From assembly GCA_900766355.1 (NCBI GenBank), contig CAAFVD010000077.1, forward strand, positions 1-64,000: a DNA stretch of 64,000 nucleotides, read 5' to 3'. This stretch comes from Candidatus Gastranaerophilales bacterium (lineage in GTDB: Bacteria > Cyanobacteriota > Vampirovibrionia > Gastranaerophilales > Gastranaerophilaceae). Shown here in pieces: positions 35,487 to 43,327 of this stretch (the first letter of the stretch is position 1; each line of letters starts with the position of its first letter). The notes under the pieces were generated by a model. It ran no database searches. It had not been told where the DNA came from and worked only from the letters and a program-made list of their open reading frames with translations. Both the position numbers and the translations under genes were made by a program.

Positions 35487-36752
35487 ATGAAAAAGATTTT
35501 ATATTTGATAGCCGGATTTTTATTAATGACTTCTTCTGCATATTCAGCAGAAGAAATAAAACTTGATACAAACGATTTTATTCCGAATGTAGTAGCAACA
35601 ACCAACAGTACAACTAGTACCAACAATGAACAAATTCAATTACAAACTGGTACAAGTCAAATCGTACCACTAGAAGAAACCGTTATACAAAACCCAGAAA
35701 CACTTAATCACCATTACAGATTTTATGACGAATTAGCAAGAACAGCACACGATGTTTATAATTTAAAGATAGAAAATACAAATGTGCCGGCATGCCTGCT
35801 AAAAAAACCTTTAACCCACGAATTTGAGCATGGACCTTTAGAAAGTATTCATACTTGGGGCGTTATTCAGATGAATAACACAACAACAATACCTGAATAC
35901 GGTGGAGGAAACGATAAGTTTAGTGTTGGACTTATCAACGCAATAATTGACGGTAAATTTAGAGGTGGAAAAGAAGATTTTAGAATAATGTTTGACCCAA
36001 CTCCTCAACATAAACGAGGTTTTACGCATCAATTAATACAAGACTTATATATAGAAACACATAGAATACCTAATAATGTAATTATGTTTGGTAACTCTCG
36101 TGTTGGTGGTGGTATTGAAGGAACTCAATCACCTTATACATTACCATTCTTAAACCGTTCTCAAATATCAAGAAATTTTGGCAATATAAGAAAATTTGGT
36201 ATTCGAGTAAAAGGTAACTACGCATTAATGGATTATGATTTTGGTGGATATAGTTCTGATACCTTCTTGAGCGAATTCTTCCCTGGAGTTGAGTTCAACG
36301 GTATGCTAAACATAAAGCCACTAGGATTGACTGATGGAAGATACGGAAAACTTAGAACAGGTGGAGGTATCGTTGCGGGTCAAAACCACAGTCGAGATTA
36401 TTTTGTTGCAACTGCATATTTAGGTTATGAATACAAAAAATTCTGGACAAGAATGGAATATGCAAACGCAAACGGTTCTAATGGCGGGGACGGTTTTTGC
36501 TCAAAGAAACGACAAGGTTGGTATGTTACTCTCGGCTATCATATCAATAAAAAATGGGAAGTTCTTGCAAGATATGATGAATTTGACCCTGATAAAACTA
36601 TATGTGCTAATAACAAACGAGAATATACTTTTGGCGTAAACTACTACATAAAAGGGCAAGCCTTAAAACTGTTATTGAATTATGTTTATTGCCAAAATGA
36701 AAACAAACCTGACAGTCATAGGATTGTTGTCGGAACTCAAATTGCGATTTAA
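35487..36752 (+). CDS. Exported beta-barrel-like outer-membrane protein
   Basis: About 421 residues. Clear signal peptide (MKKILYLIAGFLLMTSSAYSA, cut before EEIKLD), a low-complexity Thr/Asn/Gln linker, then alternating aromatic and polar strands with Gly turns (YGKLRTGGGIVAGQNHSRDY, FVATAYLGYEYKKFWTRMEY, WYVTLGYHINKKWEVLARYDEFDPD, YTFGVNYYIKGQALKLLLNYVY). This strand pattern, ending IVVGTQIAI, fits a porin of the phosphate-selective O/P type. The family is not certain. The first codon of the frame is GTG at 35484; I use the ATG at 35487. The RBS is weak. Confidence 0.75.
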   Translation: MKKILYLIAGFLLMTSSAYSAEEIKLDTNDFIPNVVATTNSTTSTNNEQIQLQTGTSQIVPLEETVIQNPETLNHHYRFYDELARTAHDVYNLKIENTNVPACLLKKPLTHEFEHGPLESIHTWGVIQMNNTTTIPEYGGGNDKFSVGLINAIIDGKFRGGKEDFRIMFDPTPQHKRGFTHQLIQDLYIETHRIPNNVIMFGNSRVGGGIEGTQSPYTLPFLNRSQISRNFGNIRKFGIRVKGNYALMDYDFGGYSSDTFLSEFFPGVEFNGMLNIKPLGLTDGRYGKLRTGGGIVAGQNHSRDYFVATAYLGYEYKKFWTRMEYANANGSNGGDGFCSKKRQGWYVTLGYHINKKWEVLARYDEFDPDKTICANNKREYTFGVNYYIKGQALKLLLNYVYCQNENKPDSHRIVVGTQIAI

Positions 36753-36790
36753 AGAATCATTAACAATTAGTAGAATAAAAAGTTTTAATA

Positions 36791-36796
36791 TATAAT
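36791..36796 (+). promoter_or_regulatory. -10 element placed for a leaderless DMT-transporter mRNA
   Basis: TATAAT ends 7 nt before the ATG at 36804 and no SD is present, so transcription should begin at or next to the start codon. Confidence 0.45.
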
Positions 36797-36803
36797 ATCA
36801 AGT

Positions 36804-37703
36804 ATGACTAAGAAAATTTTTGCAAACATTGCATTATTCTTAACGGCTCTTATTTGGGGGCTTTCTTTTGTTGCGCAAAGAGCCGGCATGGAATATGTTG
36901 GGCCTTTTACTTTTAACGCAGTAAGAAGTTTTATTGGCGGACTAAGTTTGATACCTGTCATATCTATTGTAAAACTTATGCAACCTGACACTAGAACAAA
37001 AGAAATTCGCCACGAACAACATATAATGTTAGCAAAAGCTGGATTCCTATGTGGGTTTGCACTATTTCTAGCAATGACTATACAACAAATTTGTATGACT
37101 TCAGTTCCTGCGGGCAAAGCAGGATTTATCTGTGCGTTATACATTATTTATGTACCTATAATCGCCATGCTATTTTTAGGACAGAAACTGGCTAAAAATG
37201 TTATATGTAGTGTAATTCTCGCCGTTATCGGACTATATTTATTATGTTTCAAAAAAGATTGCGGTTGTTTTAGCTATTATGACATATTATTATTGATAAG
37301 CGCATTTTTCTACGGTGTACATATACTTGTCGTAAATTATTTTTCAGAAAAAGTAAACCCTGTCAAAGCATCTTGTATTCAATTTTTTGTAGTTGGGTTA
37401 TTGTCTATACCGTTTATGTTCATTATAGAAACCCCAACTATCGCTAACATAATAGCTTGTAAACTACCTCTATTCTTTGCGGGAGTTTTAACATGCGGTG
37501 TTGCTTATACCCTACAAATTTTTGGACAAAAATATACTGCTCCTGTAATAGCATCTTTGATACTAAGTTTGGAATCCGTTTTTGCAGTTATTGGTGGAAC
37601 TTTGATATTACACGAAGTTATGACCGTAAAAGAGAGTACAGGTTGCTTATTAATGATTATTGCGGTTATTTTATCTGAAATTAAATTTAAAGAAAAACAA
37701 TAA
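36804..37703 (+). CDS. EamA/DMT-superfamily transporter
   Basis: 299 residues, ten predicted membrane helices in two repeated halves (LIWGLSFVAQRAGMEYVGPFTFNAVRSF in the first EamA repeat; VAYTLQIFGQKYTAPVIASLILSLESVFAVIGGTLILHE in the second). Drug/metabolite transporter, likely amino-acid or metabolite exporter; substrate unknown. Confidence 0.93.
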   Translation: MTKKIFANIALFLTALIWGLSFVAQRAGMEYVGPFTFNAVRSFIGGLSLIPVISIVKLMQPDTRTKEIRHEQHIMLAKAGFLCGFALFLAMTIQQICMTSVPAGKAGFICALYIIYVPIIAMLFLGQKLAKNVICSVILAVIGLYLLCFKKDCGCFSYYDILLLISAFFYGVHILVVNYFSEKVNPVKASCIQFFVVGLLSIPFMFIIETPTIANIIACKLPLFFAGVLTCGVAYTLQIFGQKYTAPVIASLILSLESVFAVIGGTLILHEVMTVKESTGCLLMIIAVILSEIKFKEKQ

Positions 37704-37721
37704 TTTCACATTGTATTGATA

Positions 37722-37750
37722 TTGTATATACCTTAAAAACATGTTATCAT
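37722..37750 (+). promoter_or_regulatory. Sigma70-type promoter
   Basis: TTGTAT, exact 17-nt spacer, TATCAT with extended TGT; 23 nt before the ATG of the 92-residue gene. Confidence 0.6.
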
Positions 37751-37773
37751 ACTAAATATAAGGATATACATTT

Positions 37774-38052
37774 ATGCCAATTCAAACAAACAAAAATAAA
37801 CCTTTTGAATTAAACAACTTTGACGATAAAGATAATACTGTTGAATCTATTATTGAAATTTTATCTGCAATAATCAAAGTTGGAGTATTTTGTACATGTA
37901 TTTATATTTTAAAAGAGATTTTCTTATTAGCTAATGATATGTGCTTTATAATGAAAACTCAAAATATAGATATAATATCTTTAGAAATAATACCGTTTTT
38001 TATTTTATTGATTCTAGCTAGTTTTGCCCTATGGCTAATGACACATGATTAA
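37774..38052 (+). CDS. Small membrane protein, unknown
   Basis: 92 residues: polar acidic start, then two hydrophobic helices (about 26-50 and 67-88). SD AAGGAT. Overlaps the 3' end of the convergent comF gene by 4 nt. No family recognised. Confidence 0.65.
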   Translation: MPIQTNKNKPFELNNFDDKDNTVESIIEILSAIIKVGVFCTCIYILKEIFLLANDMCFIMKTQNIDIISLEIIPFFILLILASFALWLMTHD

Positions 38053-38696
38053 GAATATGGACTTGTCGTAGCAAAACATATTATCTTATTATTAATTTGA
38101 TTTTTCCTCAATTCAGCTATCATAGATTCAAAAGTTGCACCAGAGGTACATATATCGTCAATCAAAAGAATCGGACAAGATAATAGCTTGTCTTTATCAA
38201 CATAAAACGCATTTTCAAGGTTTTTCATTCTTTCACTGCGAGAAAGCTTGTATTGAGGTTTTGTATGCTTTATTCGTTTTATCAATTCAAAATTAGGAAT
38301 ATCTCCTGTTAGATTACATAATTCCAAAGCCACCAATTCCATATGGTTATAATGTCTTTGTTTTTGACGAGTTTTGTGTAACGGTACTGGAATAACTTGG
38401 AATTGTTCGTTTATATCTAGAGATTTCCAATATTCATACATAAACTTTGCCTGATAATAAGCTAAATCTTTTTTGTTATGGTATTTCAATCCTCTTATAA
38501 TTTTTTGTAAGTTTTTTTCATACACACCAGCGACAAAAATATCAACCCCATCTATAATTCTATCTGGTTGAGGCGGATTAAATTCTAGTTCGTTATAACA
38601 TTTTGAACATATTGGAACAGCCTCTTTTGAAGATGAACAACAATAACATCTTTTTTTATATATCCAATCCAATAATTCTAAAAAAAACTTTTTCAT
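38049..38696 (-). CDS. comF: ComF-family phosphoribosyltransferase
   Basis: About 215 residues. A cysteine-rich zinc finger at the N-terminus (CYCCSSSKEAVPICSKC) and a PRTase domain with the PRPP loop PILLIDDICTSGATF, plus VIPVPLHKTRQKQRHYN, typical of ComFC/GntX. Involved in DNA uptake (competence) or DNA processing. The frame continues upstream to a TTG; the ATG at 38696 gives a normal start. Confidence 0.9.
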   Translation of the reverse strand: MKKFFLELLDWIYKKRCYCCSSSKEAVPICSKCYNELEFNPPQPDRIIDGVDIFVAGVYEKNLQKIIRGLKYHNKKDLAYYQAKFMYEYWKSLDINEQFQVIPVPLHKTRQKQRHYNHMELVALELCNLTGDIPNFELIKRIKHTKPQYKLSRSERMKNLENAFYVDKDKLLSCPILLIDDICTSGATFESMIAELRKNQINNKIICFATTSPYS

Positions 38697-38808
38697 ATAT
38701 TTCAATAATAAACTAAAACTATAACATACTCAAGAATAGCCCTAGCCACCCAATTTGTACGATAGAAATAATTAACTTGACACCTCAAAATATATAGGGG
38801 TGAATTAT

Positions 38809-39456
38809 ATGCTAAAAAAAATCTTATGTACAATAATGATATTTTTAAGTTTGTCATGCGTTGGTTTTTGTTATGACAGAGAAGAAATCACAAACATTTC
38901 TGTTTATGAAAAAATTAACCCTGCCATAGTGGCAATAGATGCACAAATTCCAAACGGAGTTTCAAGTGGTTCTGGGTGCATAATTAATAAAAACGGAACA
39001 ATACTAACAAGCTCTCATGTAATTGATAGAAGTAATAACATTGAAGTAACCGTTGCCAATGGAGAAAAATACGAAGCTCTGATTATTGATAAAATAGATG
39101 GATTAAGTAAAGACTTAGCATTGATAAAAATTTCGCCCAAACACCCTCTAAAAACAGTTAAATTAGGTGATTCCTCTAACATAAAAGTTGGTCAAAAAGT
39201 TCTGGCTATTGGTAATCCTTTTGGTTTTCAAGGTACATTAACTCAAGGGATTGTATCAAGAATAGACCATAGAAAGAATAAAATACAAACAGATGCTGCT
39301 ATAAATCCAGGTTCATCAGGAGGGCCTCTTGTAAATACAACAGGTGAAGTTATTGGTATTAATCAAGCCATATACAACCCTGATGATAATGTTTCAAATA
39401 TTGGAATAGGATTTGCAATCCCAATAAATGAAGCCAAAAATTTATTCAAAAGCTAA
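38809..39456 (+). CDS. Exported trypsin-like serine protease (HtrA/DegP catalytic domain only)
   Basis: About 215 residues. Signal sequence MLKKILCTIMIFLSLSCVGFC, then a chymotrypsin-fold domain with the catalytic triad His (TSSHVID), Asp (SKDLALIK) and Ser (NPGSSGGPL). It stops right after the protease domain, so the PDZ domains of DegP/DegS are absent. Start chosen at the ATG with AGGGG upstream; the frame begins earlier with GTG. Periplasmic quality-control or processing protease. Confidence 0.88.
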   Translation: MLKKILCTIMIFLSLSCVGFCYDREEITNISVYEKINPAIVAIDAQIPNGVSSGSGCIINKNGTILTSSHVIDRSNNIEVTVANGEKYEALIIDKIDGLSKDLALIKISPKHPLKTVKLGDSSNIKVGQKVLAIGNPFGFQGTLTQGIVSRIDHRKNKIQTDAAINPGSSGGPLVNTTGEVIGINQAIYNPDDNVSNIGIGFAIPINEAKNLFKS

Positions 39457-39562
39457 AAAACTATTTGTAAATCTTTCTTTACAAACTAACAAAAAATATT
39501 TTTTATACGTATTATTTAAGCAGTTGGATAGTTAAACAAACCAATAAAATTTAGGAGTGTGT

Positions 39563-39961
39563 ATGACCGTTGTAAATTCAACCAACAATATTGCTTTTAC
39601 TGGAGATAGAACAAAAAAAACTCCACGTGGAAACGAATACAAAGTTACTCACTTTGCCAGAACAACTGGAGCTGGAGTAGGTTTGTTATCAGGAGCATTG
39701 GTTGCACACATGGCTTCTAAAGGTTCAAAAACCATATCTGGTAAGAAAATGTTTATTCAATCTCTTAAAAATATGGGAAAAGATTTGAATGCTTTAGGTC
39801 CTTCAGGAGCAAGAAAAGGATTTGTAGCTAAAGGCATTGCAATCTTAACCGCTGGAATAGCTATCACAGGTATGTTTGTAGGTGCTGCGATTGGAGGAAC
39901 AATCGACAGCCATAACAACCACAATCGAGCAAAAGAAGCTGATAGAACCACGAATGTTTAG
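39563..39961 (+). CDS. Hypothetical protein with [IV]AFTG N-terminal motif and hydrophobic pair
   Basis: About 132 residues starting MTVVNSTNNIAFTGDRTKK, with two glycine-rich hydrophobic segments (GAGVGLLSGALVAHMA; GIAILTAGIAITGMFVGAAIGG), which may form a hairpin in the membrane. The SD GGAG supports the ATG at 39563 rather than the upstream GTG. No family recognised; it belongs with the other orphan proteins here that carry a short xAFxG signal near the N-terminus. Confidence 0.65.
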   Translation: MTVVNSTNNIAFTGDRTKKTPRGNEYKVTHFARTTGAGVGLLSGALVAHMASKGSKTISGKKMFIQSLKNMGKDLNALGPSGARKGFVAKGIAILTAGIAITGMFVGAAIGGTIDSHNNHNRAKEADRTTNV

Positions 39962-39983
39962 AAACTTCATTATGCTAGATATA

Positions 39984-40014
39984 AAAAGGACAAATCTTAA
40001 AGATTTGTCCTTTT
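39984..40014. terminator. Bidirectional terminator
   Basis: Perfect 14-bp stem AAAAGGACAAATCT/AGATTTGTCCTTTT with a 3-nt loop between the convergent 39563 gene and ispD. Confidence 0.92.
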
Positions 40015-40018
40015 CTTG

Positions 40019-40696
40019 TTATAACAATTTTGATTTCACAAACTCTATATCGTCTTTAAACGTGACCTTAATATTATCTTCTGAGCCTTCAACTATATGA
40101 ATCTTTGAATCTGTATAATTCATAATCAAACCACAATCATCTGTAACAATACATTGATTATCCTCACTAGCTTTTTTATGAGCTTCTTTTATCAACCCTA
40201 ATTTAAAACACTGGGGAGTTTGAGCACGTCTTAACAACTTACGTTTCGGAATTGATACTATATTATCATCGTCATCTATAACAAAAATTGTATCTGTTGA
40301 AGGTATTGCAACACAAACAGCATCATAATTTGTTAAGCCATTTATACAATCTGTAATAATTTTTGAGGTTATCAAAGGACGAACAGCATCATGTATTAAT
40401 ACATTTGCATCTTCATATTTTATTTGAGAAATACCATTAAACGAACTGTCCTTTCTTGTAACGCCACCAGCTACGACATTTGACACCTTTGTATAACCTT
40501 GAACAAGCTCCTTAACTTTTTGTACATACTCTGCATTTGTTACAATAACTATTTCATCAATCATCTCATGATTCTCAAAATTATCAATTGATAATTCTAA
40601 GATTGTTTTATCTCCAATTTTTGCAAATTGTTTTGGATAATCAAGTCCACACCTTGAACCTGTTCCCGATGCTAATAATAATGCTATATTCTTCAT
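40019..40696 (-). CDS. ispD: 2-C-methyl-D-erythritol 4-phosphate cytidylyltransferase
   Basis: Transfers CMP to MEP, third step of the non-mevalonate isoprenoid pathway. 225 residues with ALLLASGTGSRCG (nucleotide loop; a Ser replaces the usual Ala in AAGxGxR), YPKQF, VLIHDAVRPL, RRAQTPQCFK and TDDCGL. The -10 box lies only 6 nt from the ATG and no SD is visible, so the mRNA may be leaderless. Confidence 0.95.
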   Translation of the reverse strand: MKNIALLLASGTGSRCGLDYPKQFAKIGDKTILELSIDNFENHEMIDEIVIVTNAEYVQKVKELVQGYTKVSNVVAGGVTRKDSSFNGISQIKYEDANVLIHDAVRPLITSKIITDCINGLTNYDAVCVAIPSTDTIFVIDDDDNIVSIPKRKLLRRAQTPQCFKLGLIKEAHKKASEDNQCIVTDDCGLIMNYTDSKIHIVEGSEDNIKVTFKDDIEFVKSKLL

Positions 40697-40702
40697 AAAA
40701 GA

Positions 40703-40708
40703 ATTATA
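40703..40708 (-). promoter_or_regulatory. -10 element for ispD, leaderless placement
   Basis: TATAAT on the minus strand, 6 nt from the ispD ATG; no ribosome-binding site between. Confidence 0.45.
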
Positions 40709-40719
40709 CTATAAAATTT

Positions 40720-40742
40720 TGATGTAAACATTTATTACATCA
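40720..40742. promoter_or_regulatory. Inverted repeat at the ispD promoter
   Basis: Perfect 8-bp inverted repeat TGATGTAA-N7-TTACATCA covering the place where the ispD -35 should be. Operator candidate; no factor can be named. Confidence 0.4.
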
Positions 40743-40808
40743 AGAATAAGTGTTAAAAATACCTCATTTCAAATTGTAACAAATCAATCGACATCTGCGA
40801 TTTAGCAC

Positions 40809-40837
40809 TTGATAAATACTTAATATATATGTACAAT
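40809..40837 (+). promoter_or_regulatory. Sigma70-type promoter for the Ycf45-like gene
   Basis: TTGATA, exact 17-nt spacer, TACAAT, 130 nt upstream of the ATG. A second possible start is the extended TGTTATAAT at 40935-40943, closer to the gene. Confidence 0.5.
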
Positions 40838-40966
40838 ATAAGTGTAAGGAACATTTATTTAATCAACCAAACTCATCTAAAAAATTGATTTATCGATATT
40901 AAACTTCTTAATATAATGAAAAATTTAAAAAATATGTTATAATCCTGATAGGAGTGATGATTATTG

Positions 40967-42592
40967 ATGAACAATTTGCAGTTGCAGAACGATCTCGAAA
41001 AGCTTTTGGCAATCATGCCAGATAAAGTTACGAGTAACGTTTCTATTGAATCATTGGAAGACGTCATTGAGATTGTGTTGGACATCGGCAGACTTCCCGA
41101 AGTAAGAAAATCGGACGGTAGTATTTTCTCTTTGGGTAAGGAAGTCGTCACGTCAGAAGACATATCTTATGTTACGGGATTCCTTCAAGAGTTTACAAAA
41201 GATAACCGTTCTGGAATCCCCGGAACTCTACACAGAATAAGTGCCATAAGGAACAGGCAAGACAAGATTGTTGGATTAACGTGTAGAATCGGTAGAGTAG
41301 TAACGGGGACTATCGCTTGTATAAAAGATTTTTGTACAATGGGTAAAAGCATACTATTTTTGGGTCGCCCAGGGGTTGGTAAAACAACAAAACTAAGAGA
41401 GATATCTCGATTAGTTGCTGATGAGCTACATAAAAGAGTTGTTGTTGTTGACACCTCAAATGAAATTGCTGGAGATGGAGATATTCCACACGCAGCTATA
41501 GGTTCAGCAAGAAGAATGCAAGTAAAACAACCTGAATTCCAAAAAGATGTAATGATTGAAGCCGTAGAAAACCATACCCCAGAAGTTATTGTAGTTGATG
41601 AAATCGGAACTGAAGCTGAAGCTCAAGCAGCAAGAACAATTGCAGAACGTGGTGTTATGTTAATTGCAACGGCACATGGTAACTCTTTAGAAAGCTTAAT
41701 AAAAAACCCTACTTTATCAGATTTGGTTGGTGGGATACAGTCTGTAACTTTAGGTGACGATGAAGCAAAACGTAGAGCTTCTCAAAAAACAGTTCTTGAA
41801 CGTGAAAAACAACCAACTTTTGATATCGTAATAGAAATTATAGACAGAAACACTCTTGCTGTTTACAAAAACGCAGCAGAAGCTGTAGATTATATTTTAA
41901 GAGGTTGGCCTATTAGACCTGAAATCAGAAAGGTTGATAAAGATTATAGTCAAAATATTCAGAATAATGTTGAAGAACCAAAACAAAACCTTGTTCAACA
42001 AATTTCTAACTTAGAACAAAAAATATCACCTCAACCTGATGATAGCTTAAAATTCTCATTCTCTCGTAAAGAATATGTTGAATCAGTAAAACCAATGAAA
42101 AAGATATATCTTTACGCAGTATCTCGCAGTATCGTTGAAAAAATAATAGAACGACTAGACTTAAATGCTGAGCTTACAAGAAATGTAGAAGATGCAGATA
42201 TTGTAATTGCTCATAAAAACTTTGCAAAAGGTGGCGCAAAAGTTTTGAGTATTGCAAACGACTACAGAATCCAAATTTTCTATATCAAAACAAACTCGAT
42301 GGCTCAAATACAAAAAGTCTTGAAAGAAGCTTTGGATATCCAAGATGCTTCAGAAGTTCTTCATGGATACTACGATGATGCAGAACGAGCATTAGACGAA
42401 GCAAAAATTGCTATTAATAAAATTCTTGCAGGTGCAAAGAATATTGAATTAAACCCTCAAAACCAGCAAATACGTAAATTACAACACGAACTTGTTGAAC
42501 AACATAATCTTGAAAGTCGCTCTGTAGGTGAAGGTGCAAACCGTCACTTGCGAATTGTCGGTGGCAAAGATTTTGATGACAGAGCAAGTTAG
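40967..42592 (+). CDS. AAA ATPase with R3H domain (Ycf45-like)
   Basis: About 541 residues. Residues 1-90 are a SpoIIIAA-like N-terminal region; 110-290 an AAA ATPase with Walker A GRPGVGKTT, Walker B VIVVDEIGTEAEAQAA and a sensor region; the C-terminal 60 residues are an R3H single-strand nucleic-acid-binding domain (HELVEQHNLESRSVGEGANRHLRIVG). This architecture, Ycf45 of cyanobacteria and some plastids, is a phylogenetic hint. The cellular role is not established. The 5' end is less AT-rich than the rest. SD GGAG about 12 nt upstream of the ATG (an in-frame TTG directly precedes it). Confidence 0.9.
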   Translation: MNNLQLQNDLEKLLAIMPDKVTSNVSIESLEDVIEIVLDIGRLPEVRKSDGSIFSLGKEVVTSEDISYVTGFLQEFTKDNRSGIPGTLHRISAIRNRQDKIVGLTCRIGRVVTGTIACIKDFCTMGKSILFLGRPGVGKTTKLREISRLVADELHKRVVVVDTSNEIAGDGDIPHAAIGSARRMQVKQPEFQKDVMIEAVENHTPEVIVVDEIGTEAEAQAARTIAERGVMLIATAHGNSLESLIKNPTLSDLVGGIQSVTLGDDEAKRRASQKTVLEREKQPTFDIVIEIIDRNTLAVYKNAAEAVDYILRGWPIRPEIRKVDKDYSQNIQNNVEEPKQNLVQQISNLEQKISPQPDDSLKFSFSRKEYVESVKPMKKIYLYAVSRSIVEKIIERLDLNAELTRNVEDADIVIAHKNFAKGGAKVLSIANDYRIQIFYIKTNSMAQIQKVLKEALDIQDASEVLHGYYDDAERALDEAKIAINKILAGAKNIELNPQNQQIRKLQHELVEQHNLESRSVGEGANRHLRIVGGKDFDDRAS

Positions 42593-42627
42593 CTGAGATT
42601 TTGGGAGATAGAAACACAAACTCTTGT

Positions 42628-42669
42628 GAATAGTGAATGAATTATCCGGATATTATTCATTCACTATTC
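42628..42669 (+). terminator. Hairpin terminator after the Ycf45-like gene
   Basis: Perfect 15-bp stem GAATAGTGAATGAAT/ATTCATTCACTATTC with a 12-nt loop; the T run is weak, so efficiency is uncertain. Confidence 0.6.
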
Positions 42670-42682
42670 TTGTATGTTATGG

Positions 42683-42688
42683 TATAAT
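42683..42688 (+). promoter_or_regulatory. Extended -10 promoter of ribE, leaderless placement
   Basis: TGGTATAAT (extended -10) ends 6 nt before the ribE ATG. No SD and no FMN riboswitch fit between the hairpin at 42669 and the start. Confidence 0.55.
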
Positions 42689-42694
42689 ACTTCT

Positions 42695-43327
42695 ATGTTT
42701 ACAGGGATTGTAGAAGAAATCGGACTAATAAAATCTATTAGAGATGATTCAATATTTGTATCGTGTAATAAAATCTTGGAAGATATACATATTGGTGATA
42801 GCATTTCTGTTGATGGTGTTTGCTTAACTGTTACACAATTTGACACTAACGGTTTTTGGGCAGATGTATCTTATGAAACAAGAAAAGTGACAAAGCTATT
42901 CAATCTAAAATGCGAAGATAAAGTAAACCTAGAACGTGCAATGACTTTAGCCTCTCGCTTTGGTGGACACATAATATCAGGTCACGTTGATTGTGTTGGT
43001 AAAATAAACAGTATTAATAAAAATAATGGTTTTTATGAACTTGTTATCAATCTTCAATCAAAAGAATTTTCAAAATATTTTGTAAAAAAAGGTTCAATTG
43101 CAATAGATGGTATAAGCTTAACGATTGCTGATTGTACAAATAATACAATTTCAATTGCAGTAATTCCACATACTTATGAAAATACTATTATGTCTACCTA
43201 TAAAGAAAATGATAGTATAAATATTGAATTTGACATTTTAGCCAAGTATGTTGAAAAAAATTTATTAATGAACGATAATAAAAGCAACATAACAGAAGAT
43301 TTTTTGAAAGCAAATGGGTTTGTATAA
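42695..43327 (+). CDS. ribE: Riboflavin synthase, alpha type
   Basis: Dismutates two 6,7-dimethyl-8-ribityllumazine into riboflavin. About 210 residues built of two similar beta-barrels: MFTGIVEEIG...DGVCLTVT and GHVDCVGKI...DGISLTIAD. I take the ATG at 42695 because MFTGIVEE is the universal N-terminus. The stop overlaps the ribBA ATG (TAATG). ribD and ribH are not in the window. Confidence 0.95.
   Translation: MFTGIVEEIGLIKSIRDDSIFVSCNKILEDIHIGDSISVDGVCLTVTQFDTNGFWADVSYETRKVTKLFNLKCEDKVNLERAMTLASRFGGHIISGHVDCVGKINSINKNNGFYELVINLQSKEFSKYFVKKGSIAIDGISLTIADCTNNTISIAVIPHTYENTIMSTYKENDSINIEFDILAKYVEKNLLMNDNKSNITEDFLKANGFV

Noticed and set aside
42600..42694. FMN riboswitch before ribE
   Set aside because: The interval is too short and holds only a simple hairpin and the -10; none of the conserved RFN segments is seen.
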